37,076 nt of DNA from JBBRUG01 sp038247995 (GTDB lineage Bacteria > Chloroflexota > Chloroflexia > Chloroflexales > Chloroflexaceae). The stretch spans positions 1 to 37,076 of the forward strand of contig JBBRUG010000012.1 in the NCBI GenBank assembly GCA_038247995.1, written 5' to 3'. Below are positions 8,424 through 16,411 of the stretch, one piece after another. The notes below the pieces were generated by a model. That model was not told the DNA's origin, did no database searches, and saw only the letters and a program-made list of their open reading frames with translations. Position 1 is the first letter of the stretch, and each line of letters opens with the position of its first letter. Both the position numbers and the translations under genes were made by a program.

Positions 8424-9056
8424 ATGACCATCGACAGCAATGTTACGGCTTGTATCGCTCAGATCGAGGCCAGCCATGCGGCTCGTGAGCAAGCACTAGG
8501 CGCCTCGCGGGCGTTGATCCGCCAATGCGCCAATAGCATTCGTGCGGCGCATCGGGGTGCATTTGCCGATGCCGAGGCGCTGCTCGCCGATGCCGGTGCG
8601 ACAGTTCAACACATTCAGGTCGCCACAGTTGACACGCCGGCGATCTACCTCGCCGGGTACACTCAGGACGCGCTGAAGGAATATGTCGAGGCGCATCTCG
8701 TGCTGGCGTTTCTCGCTGGGCGCGCGCCGCCCGCGCCGGCCGACCTCGGCGTTGAGCCGGCCGCCTATCTCAACGGCCTGGCCGAAGCCGCCAGCGAGTT
8801 GCGCCGGGCGATCCTCGACGGTTTGCGGCGCGGCGAAGTGGTGCGCGGTGAAACCTTGTTGCAGACCATGGACGATGTGTATAGCGCGCTAGTAACCGTC
8901 GATTTCCCTGATGCGATCACCGGCGGCCTGCGCCGCACGACCGACGCCCTGCGCGCCGTGCTCGAACGCACGCGGGGCGATATGACTGCCGCGCTGCGTC
9001 AGGAACAGCTTGTGGCGGCAATGCGTGAGTTGGAAGGGCGGCTGGGGTTGGAGTGA
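8424..9056 (+). CDS. Translin family protein
   Basis: This 210-residue all-helical protein starts at ATG 8424 with TAGGAG 6 bases upstream, although the frame stays open for 85 more codons through the repeat tract. It has translin/TRAX-like layout: REQALGASRALIRQCANSIR in the first helices, then GYTQDALKEYVEAHLVL (about residues 77-93), which resembles the conserved YxxxxxEYVEA segment with acidic residues that form the RNase site in TRAX. A C-terminal helix ends ELEGRLGLE. Eukaryotic translin-TRAX is a nucleic-acid binding octamer with RNase activity. Prokaryotic homologues are known but little studied, so RNA or DNA binding here is an inference. It stands alone between two repeat tracts. 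Confidence 0.8.
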   Translation: MTIDSNVTACIAQIEASHAAREQALGASRALIRQCANSIRAAHRGAFADAEALLADAGATVQHIQVATVDTPAIYLAGYTQDALKEYVEAHLVLAFLAGRAPPAPADLGVEPAAYLNGLAEAASELRRAILDGLRRGEVVRGETLLQTMDDVYSALVTVDFPDAITGGLRRTTDALRAVLERTRGDMTAALRQEQLVAAMRELEGRLGLE

Positions 9057-9103
9057 CGCGTGGCGAGTAACGCATGAACTGATTATCGCCCGCATGTTCA
9101 GGC

Positions 9104-9223
9104 GTTCCGTGGTTCAGCGGTTCCGTGGTTCCGTGGTTCCGTGGTTCCGTGGTTCCGTGATTCCGTGCCTTCCGTGGTTCCGTGGTTCCGTGCTTTCAGT
9201 GGTTCCGTGGTTCAGTGTTCCGG
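9104..9223. repeat. 8-bp tandem repeat GGTTCCGT (imperfect)
   Basis: About thirteen copies of GGTTCCGT, with variants such as GGTTCAGT and GATTCCGT, fill about 120 bases. On the minus strand the array supplies the last codons and stop of the MFS gene ending at 9196. No gene lies inside it. The copies have no spacers, so it is not a CRISPR array; it looks like a slippage-prone microsatellite. Confidence 0.85.
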
Positions 9224-10476
9224 AAACCAAGCCAGAACACGAGGGCGCTCAGTGCGGTGATCGCCATCGCAGCGAGGAAGAGCGTCTGATAGCCGAGCAG
9301 CGCGATCACAAAACCGCCGCTGAAGGTGATCAGCGTAAAGCAGATCCCACCGGCCATCTCCACTGTGCCAGACACGGTGGCGCGGCGATTCGGCGGCACA
9401 AGTTCAAGGAAGTAGACCATCGAGGCCGCGTAGCGCATCCACGAGAAGCCTACCAGGCCGACAAAGCCGATTGCCGCCGCGCTCCAATGCGGGATGAGCG
9501 CCAGGGGCAGAATGCTGATCGCCGAGCCGATCGTGGCGCCGATCACGACCTTCTTGTTGCCGAAGCGGGCTGTGAGTGCGGAAGTGGCGAGGGCAGCAGG
9601 CACGCCGAGCAAGCGTCCGGCAGCCAGAATGATCCCGATCTGCGCCGTCGGTACCATCAGCGCGGCGTCGAGGTAGACGTTGAAATACGTTGTCGTGGCG
9701 GCAATGCCGGCCACCTGAAGCAACCGTACCAGCGCGATAATGGCGAGGATGCCGAAGATCGGCGCGACAACTTCGGCGCCGGTTGGTGCAGGCGGGTTCG
9801 TCGGTGCCGCCGCTGCCACCGGCGTACGTGGCCGTGCAGCGCGGATCGCAAGGATCGCGGGCAGGAGCATCAATGCGCCGGTAATCAGGGCAAAACGATA
9901 AGGTGCCGGCTGCTGATCGGCGACGCCAAGCACCCCAGCGAAGAATGGCGGCAGTACGCCACCCATCAGGCTGCCGAGAAAGGCCGAGAAGGACAGCAGT
10001 GCGGTTTGCACGCCAAACACCTTGGTGCGCTGAGCCGGCAGCACACTGGCCATCAGGAAGGGCGCTGTATTCACGAAGAAGAGCGCTAGTCCCAGGTAGA
10101 GCAACATATTCGTGCCGATCAGCCAGGGCAGCCAGATCGTGGCCGGCAGCAGATCGGTAAACGGGAGCAGCAGGCAGCCACTGAGCATCAGCGTGATGCC
10201 CAAAAGCATCATCTGGCGACTACCAAAGCGCTCGCCCATTATTCCTGAAGGAAGGCTGGCCAGCGCAAAGACGAGCATACCTGCTGCATTAACCAGGCCG
10301 ATTGTTTCCGGCCCATAACCCAGGCGCAACAAGTATAGGTTGAGCAGTACAGCAAAGACCCCCCCGTCCACGACAAAACCCACCAGCGCAATGGTGAGCA
10401 GATACATCCCAACCACCGGCCCAAGCATCCGCAGACTATCGACATACCGTAGGGCCGGTGAACCAGCGAGGCGCAT
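9196..10476 (-). CDS. MFS transporter, about 12 membrane segments
   Basis: This 426-residue integral membrane protein has the full major facilitator layout: two six-helix halves joined by a Pro/Ala-rich linker (AARPRTPVAAAAPTNPPAPT, about residues 213-232). The motif-A-like segment MGERFGSRQM follows helix 2, and TARFGNKK occupies the same place in the second half. The substrate cannot be read from the sequence. ATG 10476 is supported by AAGGA 8 bases upstream. The last residues, TEPRNH, and the stop are encoded by the GGTTCCGT repeat, so the true C-terminus may have been altered by repeat expansion without harming the membrane core. It is flanked by convergent and divergent unrelated genes. 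Confidence 0.9.
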   Translation of the reverse strand: MRLAGSPALRYVDSLRMLGPVVGMYLLTIALVGFVVDGGVFAVLLNLYLLRLGYGPETIGLVNAAGMLVFALASLPSGIMGERFGSRQMMLLGITLMLSGCLLLPFTDLLPATIWLPWLIGTNMLLYLGLALFFVNTAPFLMASVLPAQRTKVFGVQTALLSFSAFLGSLMGGVLPPFFAGVLGVADQQPAPYRFALITGALMLLPAILAIRAARPRTPVAAAAPTNPPAPTGAEVVAPIFGILAIIALVRLLQVAGIAATTTYFNVYLDAALMVPTAQIGIILAAGRLLGVPAALATSALTARFGNKKVVIGATIGSAISILPLALIPHWSAAAIGFVGLVGFSWMRYAASMVYFLELVPPNRRATVSGTVEMAGGICFTLITFSGGFVIALLGYQTLFLAAMAITALSALVFWLGFRNTEPRNH

Positions 10477-10539
10477 TCGAGTAATCCTTCGACGTAAACG
10501 ATGGCGAAAAGATGCGCCTTATTATAGAACACTGCGGCC

Positions 10540-10640
10540 CTGAGGCCCACTGAGGCCAAGATTAGGTATTAAATCATCCGCCGCTTCAGCGGCCCATTGC
10601 TCCGCAAATTACGAGCAGTGCCCTTCAGGGTGCGTTGCGC
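10540..10640. repeat. Short palindromic intergenic elements upstream of the NurA-like gene
   Basis: GGCCCTGAGGCCCACTGAGGCC (about 10,537-10,558) and the perfect hairpin GCCGCTTCAGCGGC (about 10,571-10,584) occur here, followed by CCCTTCAGGG near 10,621. They are short inverted repeats between divergent genes. No clear promoter could be defined in this spacer. Confidence 0.5.
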
Positions 10641-10746
10641 GATGTCCGGATTATACAAAGCATGCTACAATAGACCAAATGTGTCATACGCTCTCCACGC
10701 CCTCTACCAACCAAGTGGAGTACGTAGACGTAGCACCGATTTCCCG

Positions 10747-11865
10747 ATGACTACAGACTTACCCAATAACCTGTCTAGCCTGGGCACGGCGGCGCTGCCG
10801 GCGGCGGTGCTCGGCGCAATCGAGGCCTGCGTCGCTGCGTGCCGAGTAACGCTGAACCAGTTGGAAGGTGAGCGCGATCGCTTGCGCGCCGTCCTCGACC
10901 GGCGCATTCGTCCTGCCCCCGACGGCCCGGTGCGCCGCCTCTGCGCCGTCGACGGCGCACATGCGACTGTGCCCGCTGCCGGTGCAACCTTCGCTGCGAT
11001 CGCCGCTGCTGCCGTGGAGGATGCCACCCTCACCGATCAGGAGGTGCTGGTTCAGCTCATGCCACCGGTCGAAGAGCTCGATGCGCTGATCGGCGGGTTG
11101 CGTTCACTACTAGAGTTGCGCCTGCTTGCCAAACGGATCCGCGCTACTTCCAGCGGCCTGTTCGTGCTCGACGGCTCGTTCTATTCGATGCTGATCGAGG
11201 TAAACCGGCTGCTCGTACGTTATGCCCAGGATCATCGCGGAGGATCGCCGCCGGCCTGGTGGAGCGGTTTTCAACCCCTGATCAGGTCGTTCTTCGACGA
11301 ACAGGACTGGCGATTAGTTTTGGAGTGTCGGCGGGTGGTGGCCCATCCCAAACTGTCTACCGCCGCCGACGATGTGCTCACTCTCGTGCCCGAACTCAGC
11401 GGCACAATCACCGATCGCACGCTTTGGTCGAGTGTACTCAATTCGGGCGAGTATACGTTGCCCACACCGCTGATTCGCAAGGATCGCCCGCACTTGCTCA
11501 CCGGCTACCGGGGCATGCCGCACACCGATTTTCAGCCGTTGCGCACGGCGATCGAACACGGCTATGGGCAACTCTATGTGATTTATTATCGCCCGGACAC
11601 CCACGGTCCGGCCTATCGCCTAGAACTGCCGGCCGCGCTGATTGCCCGCGAACCGCTTGGCGCGGTGCTCGCTACCTTTCGTAGCGCATTGCTGGTCAAC
11701 AATCTTCAAGAGCCGTTGCCGCAGTTTCTCGCCGATACGATCTGTCGCCAGCTTGGCCACGCCCTCGCCGCCACGGCCGAAGGCGCTCGCACGACGCTTC
11801 AGCACGAATTTGATCTGGCTCTGGTAACCCGCTACCTCGGCCCGTATCGCACGCCACGGCGGTAA
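10747..11865 (+). CDS. NurA-domain nuclease-like protein
   Basis: This is a 372-residue protein if it starts at ATG 10747. The frame is open to 10597, but those 50 residues look non-native. After a helical N-terminus it shows the NurA pattern: CAVDGAHA (about residue 65), a second acidic motif VLDGSFYS (about 140), then SVLNSGEYTLPTP, YVIYYRP and YRLELPA toward the C-terminus, as in NurA-type RNase H-like nucleases. NurA works with the HerA translocase in end resection. No herA is present nearby, so the partner is either elsewhere or absent. The Asp in VDGA and the Asp in LDGS would bind metal. No clear ribosome binding site is seen. Function beyond a probable DNA nuclease is an inference. 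Confidence 0.75.
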   Translation: MTTDLPNNLSSLGTAALPAAVLGAIEACVAACRVTLNQLEGERDRLRAVLDRRIRPAPDGPVRRLCAVDGAHATVPAAGATFAAIAAAAVEDATLTDQEVLVQLMPPVEELDALIGGLRSLLELRLLAKRIRATSSGLFVLDGSFYSMLIEVNRLLVRYAQDHRGGSPPAWWSGFQPLIRSFFDEQDWRLVLECRRVVAHPKLSTAADDVLTLVPELSGTITDRTLWSSVLNSGEYTLPTPLIRKDRPHLLTGYRGMPHTDFQPLRTAIEHGYGQLYVIYYRPDTHGPAYRLELPAALIAREPLGAVLATFRSALLVNNLQEPLPQFLADTICRQLGHALAATAEGARTTLQHEFDLALVTRYLGPYRTPRR

Positions 11866-11914
11866 AGTCAGAATGCAGGATTCATGATTCAGGAAGTTGG
11901 CGTCATCCGCCATC

Positions 11915-12065
11915 CGTAGGGGCGAACCAACGTGTCCGCCCAGATCTAATGGGTGTCGGTTGGTCATGAGCGACCACGTTGGGTCGACCTGTCCACTCGC
12001 CAAACTGCGCATAAAAACCCATGTCAAGGTGTCGGTTGGTCATGAGCGACCACGTTGGGTCGACC
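11915..12065. repeat. Dispersed palindromic element and 38-bp perfect direct repeat
   Basis: An element at 11,915-11,942 (CGTAGGGGCGAACCAACGTG...) matches one at 14,129-14,156. It is followed by a 38-bp sequence present twice without mismatch, at 11,952-11,989 and 12,028-12,065, containing GGTCATGAGCGACC and CGACCACGTTGGGTCG. The 286-base space between the NurA-like and kinase genes holds nothing else recognisable. Confidence 0.85.
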
Positions 12066-12151
12066 CTCCGATCAATATCTTTGCCAACACGACCGTCACC
12101 TAGTCATCTGGTCACCCGGTCGATCGATATGAGTCACCATAGGAATACTTC

Positions 12152-13012
12152 GTGTCCCTCCTGCCGCCCGATCTCGAACGCCTGATCGCTGATCATCTCG
12201 GTGTCGCGCCCACCGATCTTGCCCCCACGTTTGGCGGCTTTTCCAACCTGACCCTCCGCGCTGAGCTTGTCGGCCGACCCTGCGTGATCAAGGCCGCCAC
12301 GACGCCCGCCAAACGCGCCGATGTCCAGCGTGAGGCGGATCTACTGCCCGCGCTGCACGCCGCCGGCTTGCCTGTGCCGGAGCCGTTGGCGTTCGTCGCC
12401 GATACAACCTGGACGGTCAGCATCACTGCGGCGCTGCCGGGGCAGAATGGCTTGCAGGTGCTAAGCGAGGTGCCGGCGCAATTGCCACTTGTCTTTAAAG
12501 CCCTGGGGCGGACGCTTGCCGCTGTTCATGCTGCACCACCGCCAGCAGCACATCCTGACCTGGATTTTGCGCTGCGAGTAGCATCTGCTCAGGCGAGCCT
12601 CGCGGACAGCGCCATCTCGCCCGATCTGGCGATAGCGCTTGATGCGGCGCTGGCGTACCCAGTCTGGAGCACTACGTCGGGACTCGTCCACGGCGATAGC
12701 GGGCTGCACAATCTGCTCTGGGGTGCCGAGGGGCTCTGGCTGCTGGATTGGGAGTGGGCCGGCAGCGGGCCAACGCTGCTCGATCTGGCCTGGCTGCGCT
12801 GGACGATGGCCTGGCGTGCGTTGCCTGCCGAACTCTGGAGCGCCTTTTTGAACGGCTATGGCCGACTTCCAGCGGCGCTTGATGATGCAACCCAACTGGC
12901 GCTCACTCTTGGCCAGATCGGGCTGATCCTCGTCCGTGCCGCCGATCAGCCCGCCGCTCACGCCGAGTGGCTCCACCGTGCCGCCTGGACGCGCACGCTC
13001 TTTGCTCCTTAA
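12152..13012 (+). CDS. Aminoglycoside phosphotransferase (APH) family kinase
   Basis: This 286-residue cytosolic protein has the APH/choline-kinase fold. The N-lobe has GGFSNLT (nucleotide loop, about residue 28) and the ATP-binding Lys in CVIKAAT, with QREADLL as its partner helix. The catalytic Brenner-like motif HGDSGLHNLLW lies near residue 181, followed by the metal-binding LLDWEWAG. Such proteins phosphorylate a small hydroxylated substrate; sugars, choline-like compounds and macrolides or aminoglycosides are all known in the family, and the substrate here cannot be told. The start is GTG 12152, which gives a family-like N-terminus. There is no strong Shine-Dalgarno sequence. It stands alone after a repeat-filled spacer, and there is no sign that it is a mobile resistance gene. 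Confidence 0.87.
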   Translation: MSLLPPDLERLIADHLGVAPTDLAPTFGGFSNLTLRAELVGRPCVIKAATTPAKRADVQREADLLPALHAAGLPVPEPLAFVADTTWTVSITAALPGQNGLQVLSEVPAQLPLVFKALGRTLAAVHAAPPPAAHPDLDFALRVASAQASLADSAISPDLAIALDAALAYPVWSTTSGLVHGDSGLHNLLWGAEGLWLLDWEWAGSGPTLLDLAWLRWTMAWRALPAELWSAFLNGYGRLPAALDDATQLALTLGQIGLILVRAADQPAAHAEWLHRAAWTRTLFAP

Positions 13013-13045
13013 CCCGAAGTATGCTTCAGCGTTCTCGCGTTCTAT

Positions 13046-13112
13046 AGCGCTGGGCAGATCCATTGAGCCGGCCTACAGTCGGCGCGAGCACAGCGCGCCA
13101 CCCGCTTCAGTG
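13046..13112. repeat. Two dispersed repeat fragments
   Basis: AGCGCTGGGCAGATCC (13,046-13,061) recurs exactly at 36,907-36,922. GGCGCGAGCACAGCGCGCCACCCGCTTCAGTG-type sequence (13,081-13,112) recurs at 27,651-27,682 with three mismatches in 32 bases. Both lie in the 140-base space between the kinase stop and the remains of the nitroreductase C-terminus. Confidence 0.8.
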
Positions 13113-13152
13113 CCATCAGAGGTTCAACCGTTTTGCTCAGTGCGCTAGCGCT

Positions 13153-13272
13153 CTAGCGCAGCTTCCAGCCCAGCTTCTCCAGCGCCTCGCGCAGCCGATG
13201 CCGCCCGCTCATACTATTCGGGCCGGCTACACGCTGGGCCGAGTGTTCGACCCAGTCGCCGCTGACGCGCAT
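13153..13272 (-). pseudogene. Detached C-terminal coding remnant of the nitroreductase
   Basis: This 120-base stretch is in the same frame as the nitroreductase and directly follows its amber codon. It reads MRVSGDWVEHSAQRVAG, then SGRHRLREALEKLGWKLR and a stop. Family proteins normally end with a SGRxxLREALxxLGFxLR-like helix, so it is best read as the lost tail of that gene. Confidence 0.7.
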
Positions 13273-13974
13273 CTACTGTTCGTTGTAGAAGCGCTGCATC
13301 ACGCTGTTGTAGTCGGCGATCGGCTCTGCCTGTTGATCACTGTAATGCTCACGGTGCAACACCGCCGCCTGGGGCAGTCGTGGCTTCACAGTGGGCAGGC
13401 GCGTTGGGTCAGGGTAGCCGACGCTCATCCCAAAGACGGCGAACGTCCCGCTGGGCAATTGTAATTCGGCAGCAACTTCTTCCGGGTGGTTGCGCATGGC
13501 GCCAATATAGCAAATGCCCAGCCCGAGCGACTCGGCGGCGACGGCGGCATTTTGGGCGGCAAGGGTCGCATCGAGCGCAGCCATCAGGAACATCTCGGTG
13601 TAGTCGAGCGCGGCGTGCGGCAGTTCACGCGTTTCGGCGGCGTCCGCTAGGCGCGCCACGTCGGCCAGCCAGACTAACAAGAGCGGCGCCTGGCGAATCT
13701 GCGCCTGATCACTGGCTAGGGTCGCCAACCGATCCTTCCGCTCGGGATCTTCCACCGCCACGACGCTCCAGGTCTGCAAGTTTGACGATGTGGCCGCCGA
13801 CTGTGCCGCAGCGATCAATAGCTCCAGGGTGCCGGCGGGGAGCGGATCGGTCAGATACCGCCGTACCGTGCGATGGCCGAGCAGTGCCGTCAGGGTTTCG
13901 TTCCAGGTGTTTCCGACCAAGGGCGGCGTATCACCATAACGGGCGCGGAGCAGTGCAGCGGAATCGTTTGACAT
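13273..13974 (-). CDS. Nitroreductase family NAD(P)H-dependent oxidoreductase, C-terminus cut by amber codon
   Basis: The 233 readable residues form a flavin-binding nitroreductase of the NfsA-like type: the FMN-binding HRTVRRY segment (about residue 34), SAATSSNLQTWS, then AAESLGLGICYIGA and FGMSVGYPD. It would reduce nitro or quinone compounds with NAD(P)H, using FMN. ATG 13974 is preceded by GAGGAG 12 bases upstream; the frame is open to 14049. The protein stops at TAG 13273-13275 after RFYNEQ, yet the same frame continues for 39 codons to a second TAG at 13153-13155. That extension includes SGRHRLREALEKLGW, just like the usual C-terminus of this family. The first TAG is therefore most likely a nonsense mutation. 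The shortened protein may still fold. Confidence 0.82.
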   Translation of the reverse strand: MSNDSAALLRARYGDTPPLVGNTWNETLTALLGHRTVRRYLTDPLPAGTLELLIAAAQSAATSSNLQTWSVVAVEDPERKDRLATLASDQAQIRQAPLLLVWLADVARLADAAETRELPHAALDYTEMFLMAALDATLAAQNAAVAAESLGLGICYIGAMRNHPEEVAAELQLPSGTFAVFGMSVGYPDPTRLPTVKPRLPQAAVLHREHYSDQQAEPIADYNSVMQRFYNEQ

Positions 13975-14128
13975 AACTGAACAACACTCCTCAATCAATA
14001 ACCTAATACTATACCCCCCCATGGTACCCTGAATGCTCAATCGGCGCAAGCCGCGGGCCGCGAGATGGGTTGCCCACCTCCGCCCGCCCGATCATCTGCG
14101 GCATCTGTGGATGCCGTCCGCCCCGCCG

Positions 14129-14156
14129 CCGTACGGGCGACCCAACGTGGTTGCCC
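14129..14156. repeat. Dispersed GGGCGACCCAACGTGG element
   Basis: The sequence CGTACGGGCGACCCAACGTGG and its continuation match the element at 11,915-11,942 with few differences, and its core resembles the palindrome at 8,328-8,349. It lies in the spacer between the nitroreductase and the permease, just upstream of a good promoter. Confidence 0.7.
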
Positions 14157-14186
14157 AGGGTTGCCCCACCTCCGCCCGCCGTCTAA

Positions 14187-14215
14187 TTGACCCCATGCGC
14201 CAACGCTCGTATACT
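14187..14215 (+). promoter_or_regulatory. Sigma-70-type promoter TTGACC-17-TATACT
   Basis: TTGACC at 14,187-14,192 and TATACT at 14,210-14,215 are spaced by 17 bases. Transcription would start near 14,222, about 30 bases before GTG 14253, which also has GGAG 6 bases upstream. It is one of the best promoters in the window, although it drives a frameshifted gene. Confidence 0.7.
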
Positions 14216-14252
14216 ATCTGCAAACCTTCACTCTCTGCATCTGGAGTCTGGT

Positions 14253-15192
14253 GTGCTCCGTTCCGCATTGCGCTCGCTAGCGCTGTTGCCGCTGGCTGTG
14301 TTGGCAATCCACTTTTTTGGTTTCGCCTTCGCCCACTTGATCGCACCTATTCAGGCAGCGCGCAACCCACTCTATGTCACCCAGTTCAGCCGCGAGCCGC
14401 TGCTTGAGCGGCTATGTCGCGCATGTTCGGCAACTGCTTAGCTTCGATGTCGGCGCCATTCCCGGCACTAACGCCGAGCCGCTCGCGCCGCTGATTGGGC
14501 AGGCGCTCGGCGCGAGCCTGGGCTTGCTGGGCCTGGCTTTTCTGCTCAGCGTGATCGTCGGCCTGAGCCTGGGTTTGTTTGCTGTGCGCGATCGGCCGCC
14601 CCGGATTGCCACCTGGCTTACCGCCGGTACAACGCTAGGGTTGGCCATGCCGACCTTCTGCTTCGGCATTCTTGGCGTTTCAGCCGTTGTGATGTTTCTG
14701 ATCTGGGCGCCGGGCCGGATCGTTTTGCTGCCGTTGGAAGGCTTCGGCTGGGATCGCCATCTCGTGTTGCCGACCATTGCGTTGATGCTGCGTCCCACCG
14801 CCCAGATCGCGCAGGTGACGGCGACGCTGATGGTTGGCGAGCTGAGCAGGCAATACATCGTCACGGCGCGCAGCGTCGGCACACCTGAACGGCGGATCGT
14901 CTGGCGCCACGCACTGCGCAATGCTTTGCCTGCCGTAATCGGCACAATGGCCGGCGCATTGCGCTTCAGCGCCGGCGAACTGATTATCGTTGAGACGCTC
15001 TTTTACTGGCCGGGCTTGGGGCGCCTCGTCGGTAAGGCGCTGATCCCGGCCAACAGTTCGGTGATCGGCGAGTTGGCGCTCTTTCTCAACGCCCCCGTGC
15101 TCGGCATTGGGCTTGCGCTCTTTTTGCTTAGCAACCTTGTCGCCGACCTGATCACGCGCCGCCTCGACCCGCGCCTGCGGCGATCAGTCTGA
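14253..15192 (+). pseudogene. DppB-type ABC transporter permease with a frameshift
   Basis: Two overlapping frames together encode one binding-protein-dependent permease. From GTG 14253 (GGAG 6 bases upstream) the first frame gives a membrane-spanning N-terminus, LRSALRSLALLPLAVLAIHF, and continues to FSREPLLER near 14,411. It then runs into a stop at 14,441. The next frame resumes at TATGTC (14,413) with YVAHVRQLLSFDVG and carries about five further membrane segments and the EAA-like loop (TARSVGTPERRIVWRHALRN, near 14,866-14,925) up to 15,192. One extra base near 14,412 explains the break. The intact protein would be about 310 residues, as for DppB/OppB peptide permeases. The usual partners (DppC, ATPases, binding protein) are missing around it, so the gene is probably a relic or a cut-down operon. 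Confidence 0.8.
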
Positions 15193-15291
15193 CAAGTTCA
15201 GGCGGCGGGGCGCCGGGGTATTCACACGGACGCCGGCCATCGGCCTGAGCGGCTGTCTGAATAGGGTCTTGTGACGCAATCTTTGTGGCGC

Positions 15292-15330
15292 GCCCGCGCA
15301 GGCGAGCGCCCACGACGCTGCGCCGGCTCC
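15292..15330. repeat. Dispersed repeat, inverted copy at 22,524-22,563
   Basis: The 39 bases GCCCGCGCAGGCGAGCGCCC... match, in reverse orientation, the sequence at 22,524-22,563 with about three mismatches and one gap. It lies in the 277-base space after the permease, which also holds GCCGGCCATCGGCC-like palindromes, and it marks the point where the next coding remnant becomes unreadable. Confidence 0.75.
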
Positions 15331-15469
15331 CTGGACAGTGCTCGCCCCGCGTTATGCTGGCCCAGACCGGCGATCTATGCGGGTATCTTTTGCCGTTTGA
15401 TCCCTTCACAATGCGCTGTGGCCATTTTGCATTCTTAACGGGCGCACCTACTATCGCAGCGACCATCGG

Positions 15470-15907
15470 GTGGTGCCCTGGCGGCTGGTTGAGGCGGGCG
15501 TGGCGGTGCAACCGGCGCTCAGTTGGTCGGCCGGAAACAGCTTTATTATGCCCGCCGATGTCGGCGTGACTGCGCGCGGCGAGGTCTGGATGCTGTATAC
15601 AACCGATTTCGCCGACATGCGCCTGGTCTGGATCGGCGCCGACAGCGGCCTGTTAGGCGAAGGGCTTTTCCCGTTACGCTCGGTGCGGGTGGTGGCCGCG
15701 CACGACGACGCAAGCCTGCAACTCTGCGGGTTGACGAATACCCGCCGCCTGGAGTGCGCCTTATTTCGCCCGGGCACAGCGACTGAGCCGCATTGGCGGA
15801 TTACCTTCGACCGGCCCAATAACGTGTTTGTCGGCGGGGCAGTTGTGGATCAGCGCATGTATGTGGTAACGAGCGCCGGGATTTTGTATGCGTTTGGGGT
15901 GCCGTAG
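15470..15907 (+). pseudogene. C-terminal fragment of an unrecognised, probably beta-rich protein
   Basis: The frame from GTG 15470 gives 145 residues rich in short beta-like segments: SWSAGNSFIMPADVG, GEVWMLYTTDF, QRMYVVTSAGILYAFG. It has the feel of the last blades of a PQQ- or WD-type propeller, but I do not recognise the family. The coding character continues upstream in the same frame (ILNGRTYYRSDHR) until a TGA near 15,397, and beyond it (PAPWTVLAPRYAG) up to the dispersed repeat at 15,292-15,330. It therefore looks like the surviving 3' end of a longer gene, with a nonsense codon and an inserted or recombined repeat. It converges on ybeY, whose stop is 12 bases away. Confidence 0.55.
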
Positions 15908-15919
15908 CATGTATCGGCC

Positions 15920-16408
15920 CTACGGCGTACGGCTCAACCCCAACTCGGCCATCACGGCCTCTTCGCGGGCGCGCATATCGGCAGCGGCTTCGGGGCTGGT
16001 TTCGTGGTCGTAGCCGAGCAGGTGCAGGGCACCGTGCGCGGCGAGGTAGGCCAGTTCACGCGCGGGGGTATGGCCGTATTCAGCGGCCTGTGCAAGTACC
16101 CGATCGAGGGAGATCGCAATATCGCCGAGGTAGGTGGGTGTTTCGGGGGCAGTAACAAATGTTGAAGTGGCGTCGTCATCGGCGAAGGACAGTACATCGG
16201 TAGGCGTAGCGAGGCCGCGAAAGGCCAGGTTGAGCCGTTGCAGTTCGGCATCGTCGGCGATGAGCACGCCCACCTCGGCGGCAGCGGCGACGTGCTCGCC
16301 CTGGAGGATCGCGCTAATCGCCGCCTCAACTAGACCAAGATCCAGATTGGCGGCGGCGGCGCGATCTTCGAGCCCTGCGGCGATATTTACCTCAACGACA
16401 TAAAGCAT
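15920..16408 (-). CDS. ybeY: Endoribonuclease YbeY (rRNA maturation)
   Basis: This is a 162-residue zinc metalloprotein. The zinc motif H-x3-H-x5-H is seen as HGALHLLGYDH, and the preceding core ADDAELQRLNLAFRG...TDVLSFA is the family signature. YbeY trims the 3' end of 16S rRNA and takes part in ribosome quality control in the cytosol. ATG 16408 lies 3 bases from the nudix gene stop, so the two are co-transcribed as the last genes of ppa-nudix-ybeY. The length is normal for the family and no defects are seen. Confidence 0.95.
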   Translation of the reverse strand: MLYVVEVNIAAGLEDRAAAANLDLGLVEAAISAILQGEHVAAAAEVGVLIADDAELQRLNLAFRGLATPTDVLSFADDDATSTFVTAPETPTYLGDIAISLDRVLAQAAEYGHTPARELAYLAAHGALHLLGYDHETSPEAAADMRAREEAVMAELGLSRTP

Positions 16409-16411
16409 CGC

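Noticed and set aside
9010..10089. 359-codon plus-strand open frame
   Set aside because: Runs through the GGTTCCGT repeat and antisense to the MFS gene; low-complexity Arg/Asp/Gly translation.
11952..12065. CRISPR array
   Set aside because: Only two copies of the 38-bp repeat with a 38-base gap that itself resembles other spacers; no cas genes nearby.
5945..15400. Stop-codon recoding or alternative genetic code
   Set aside because: TAA, TAG and TGA are each found as interrupting codons, and intact genes use all three as normal stops, so decay fits better.
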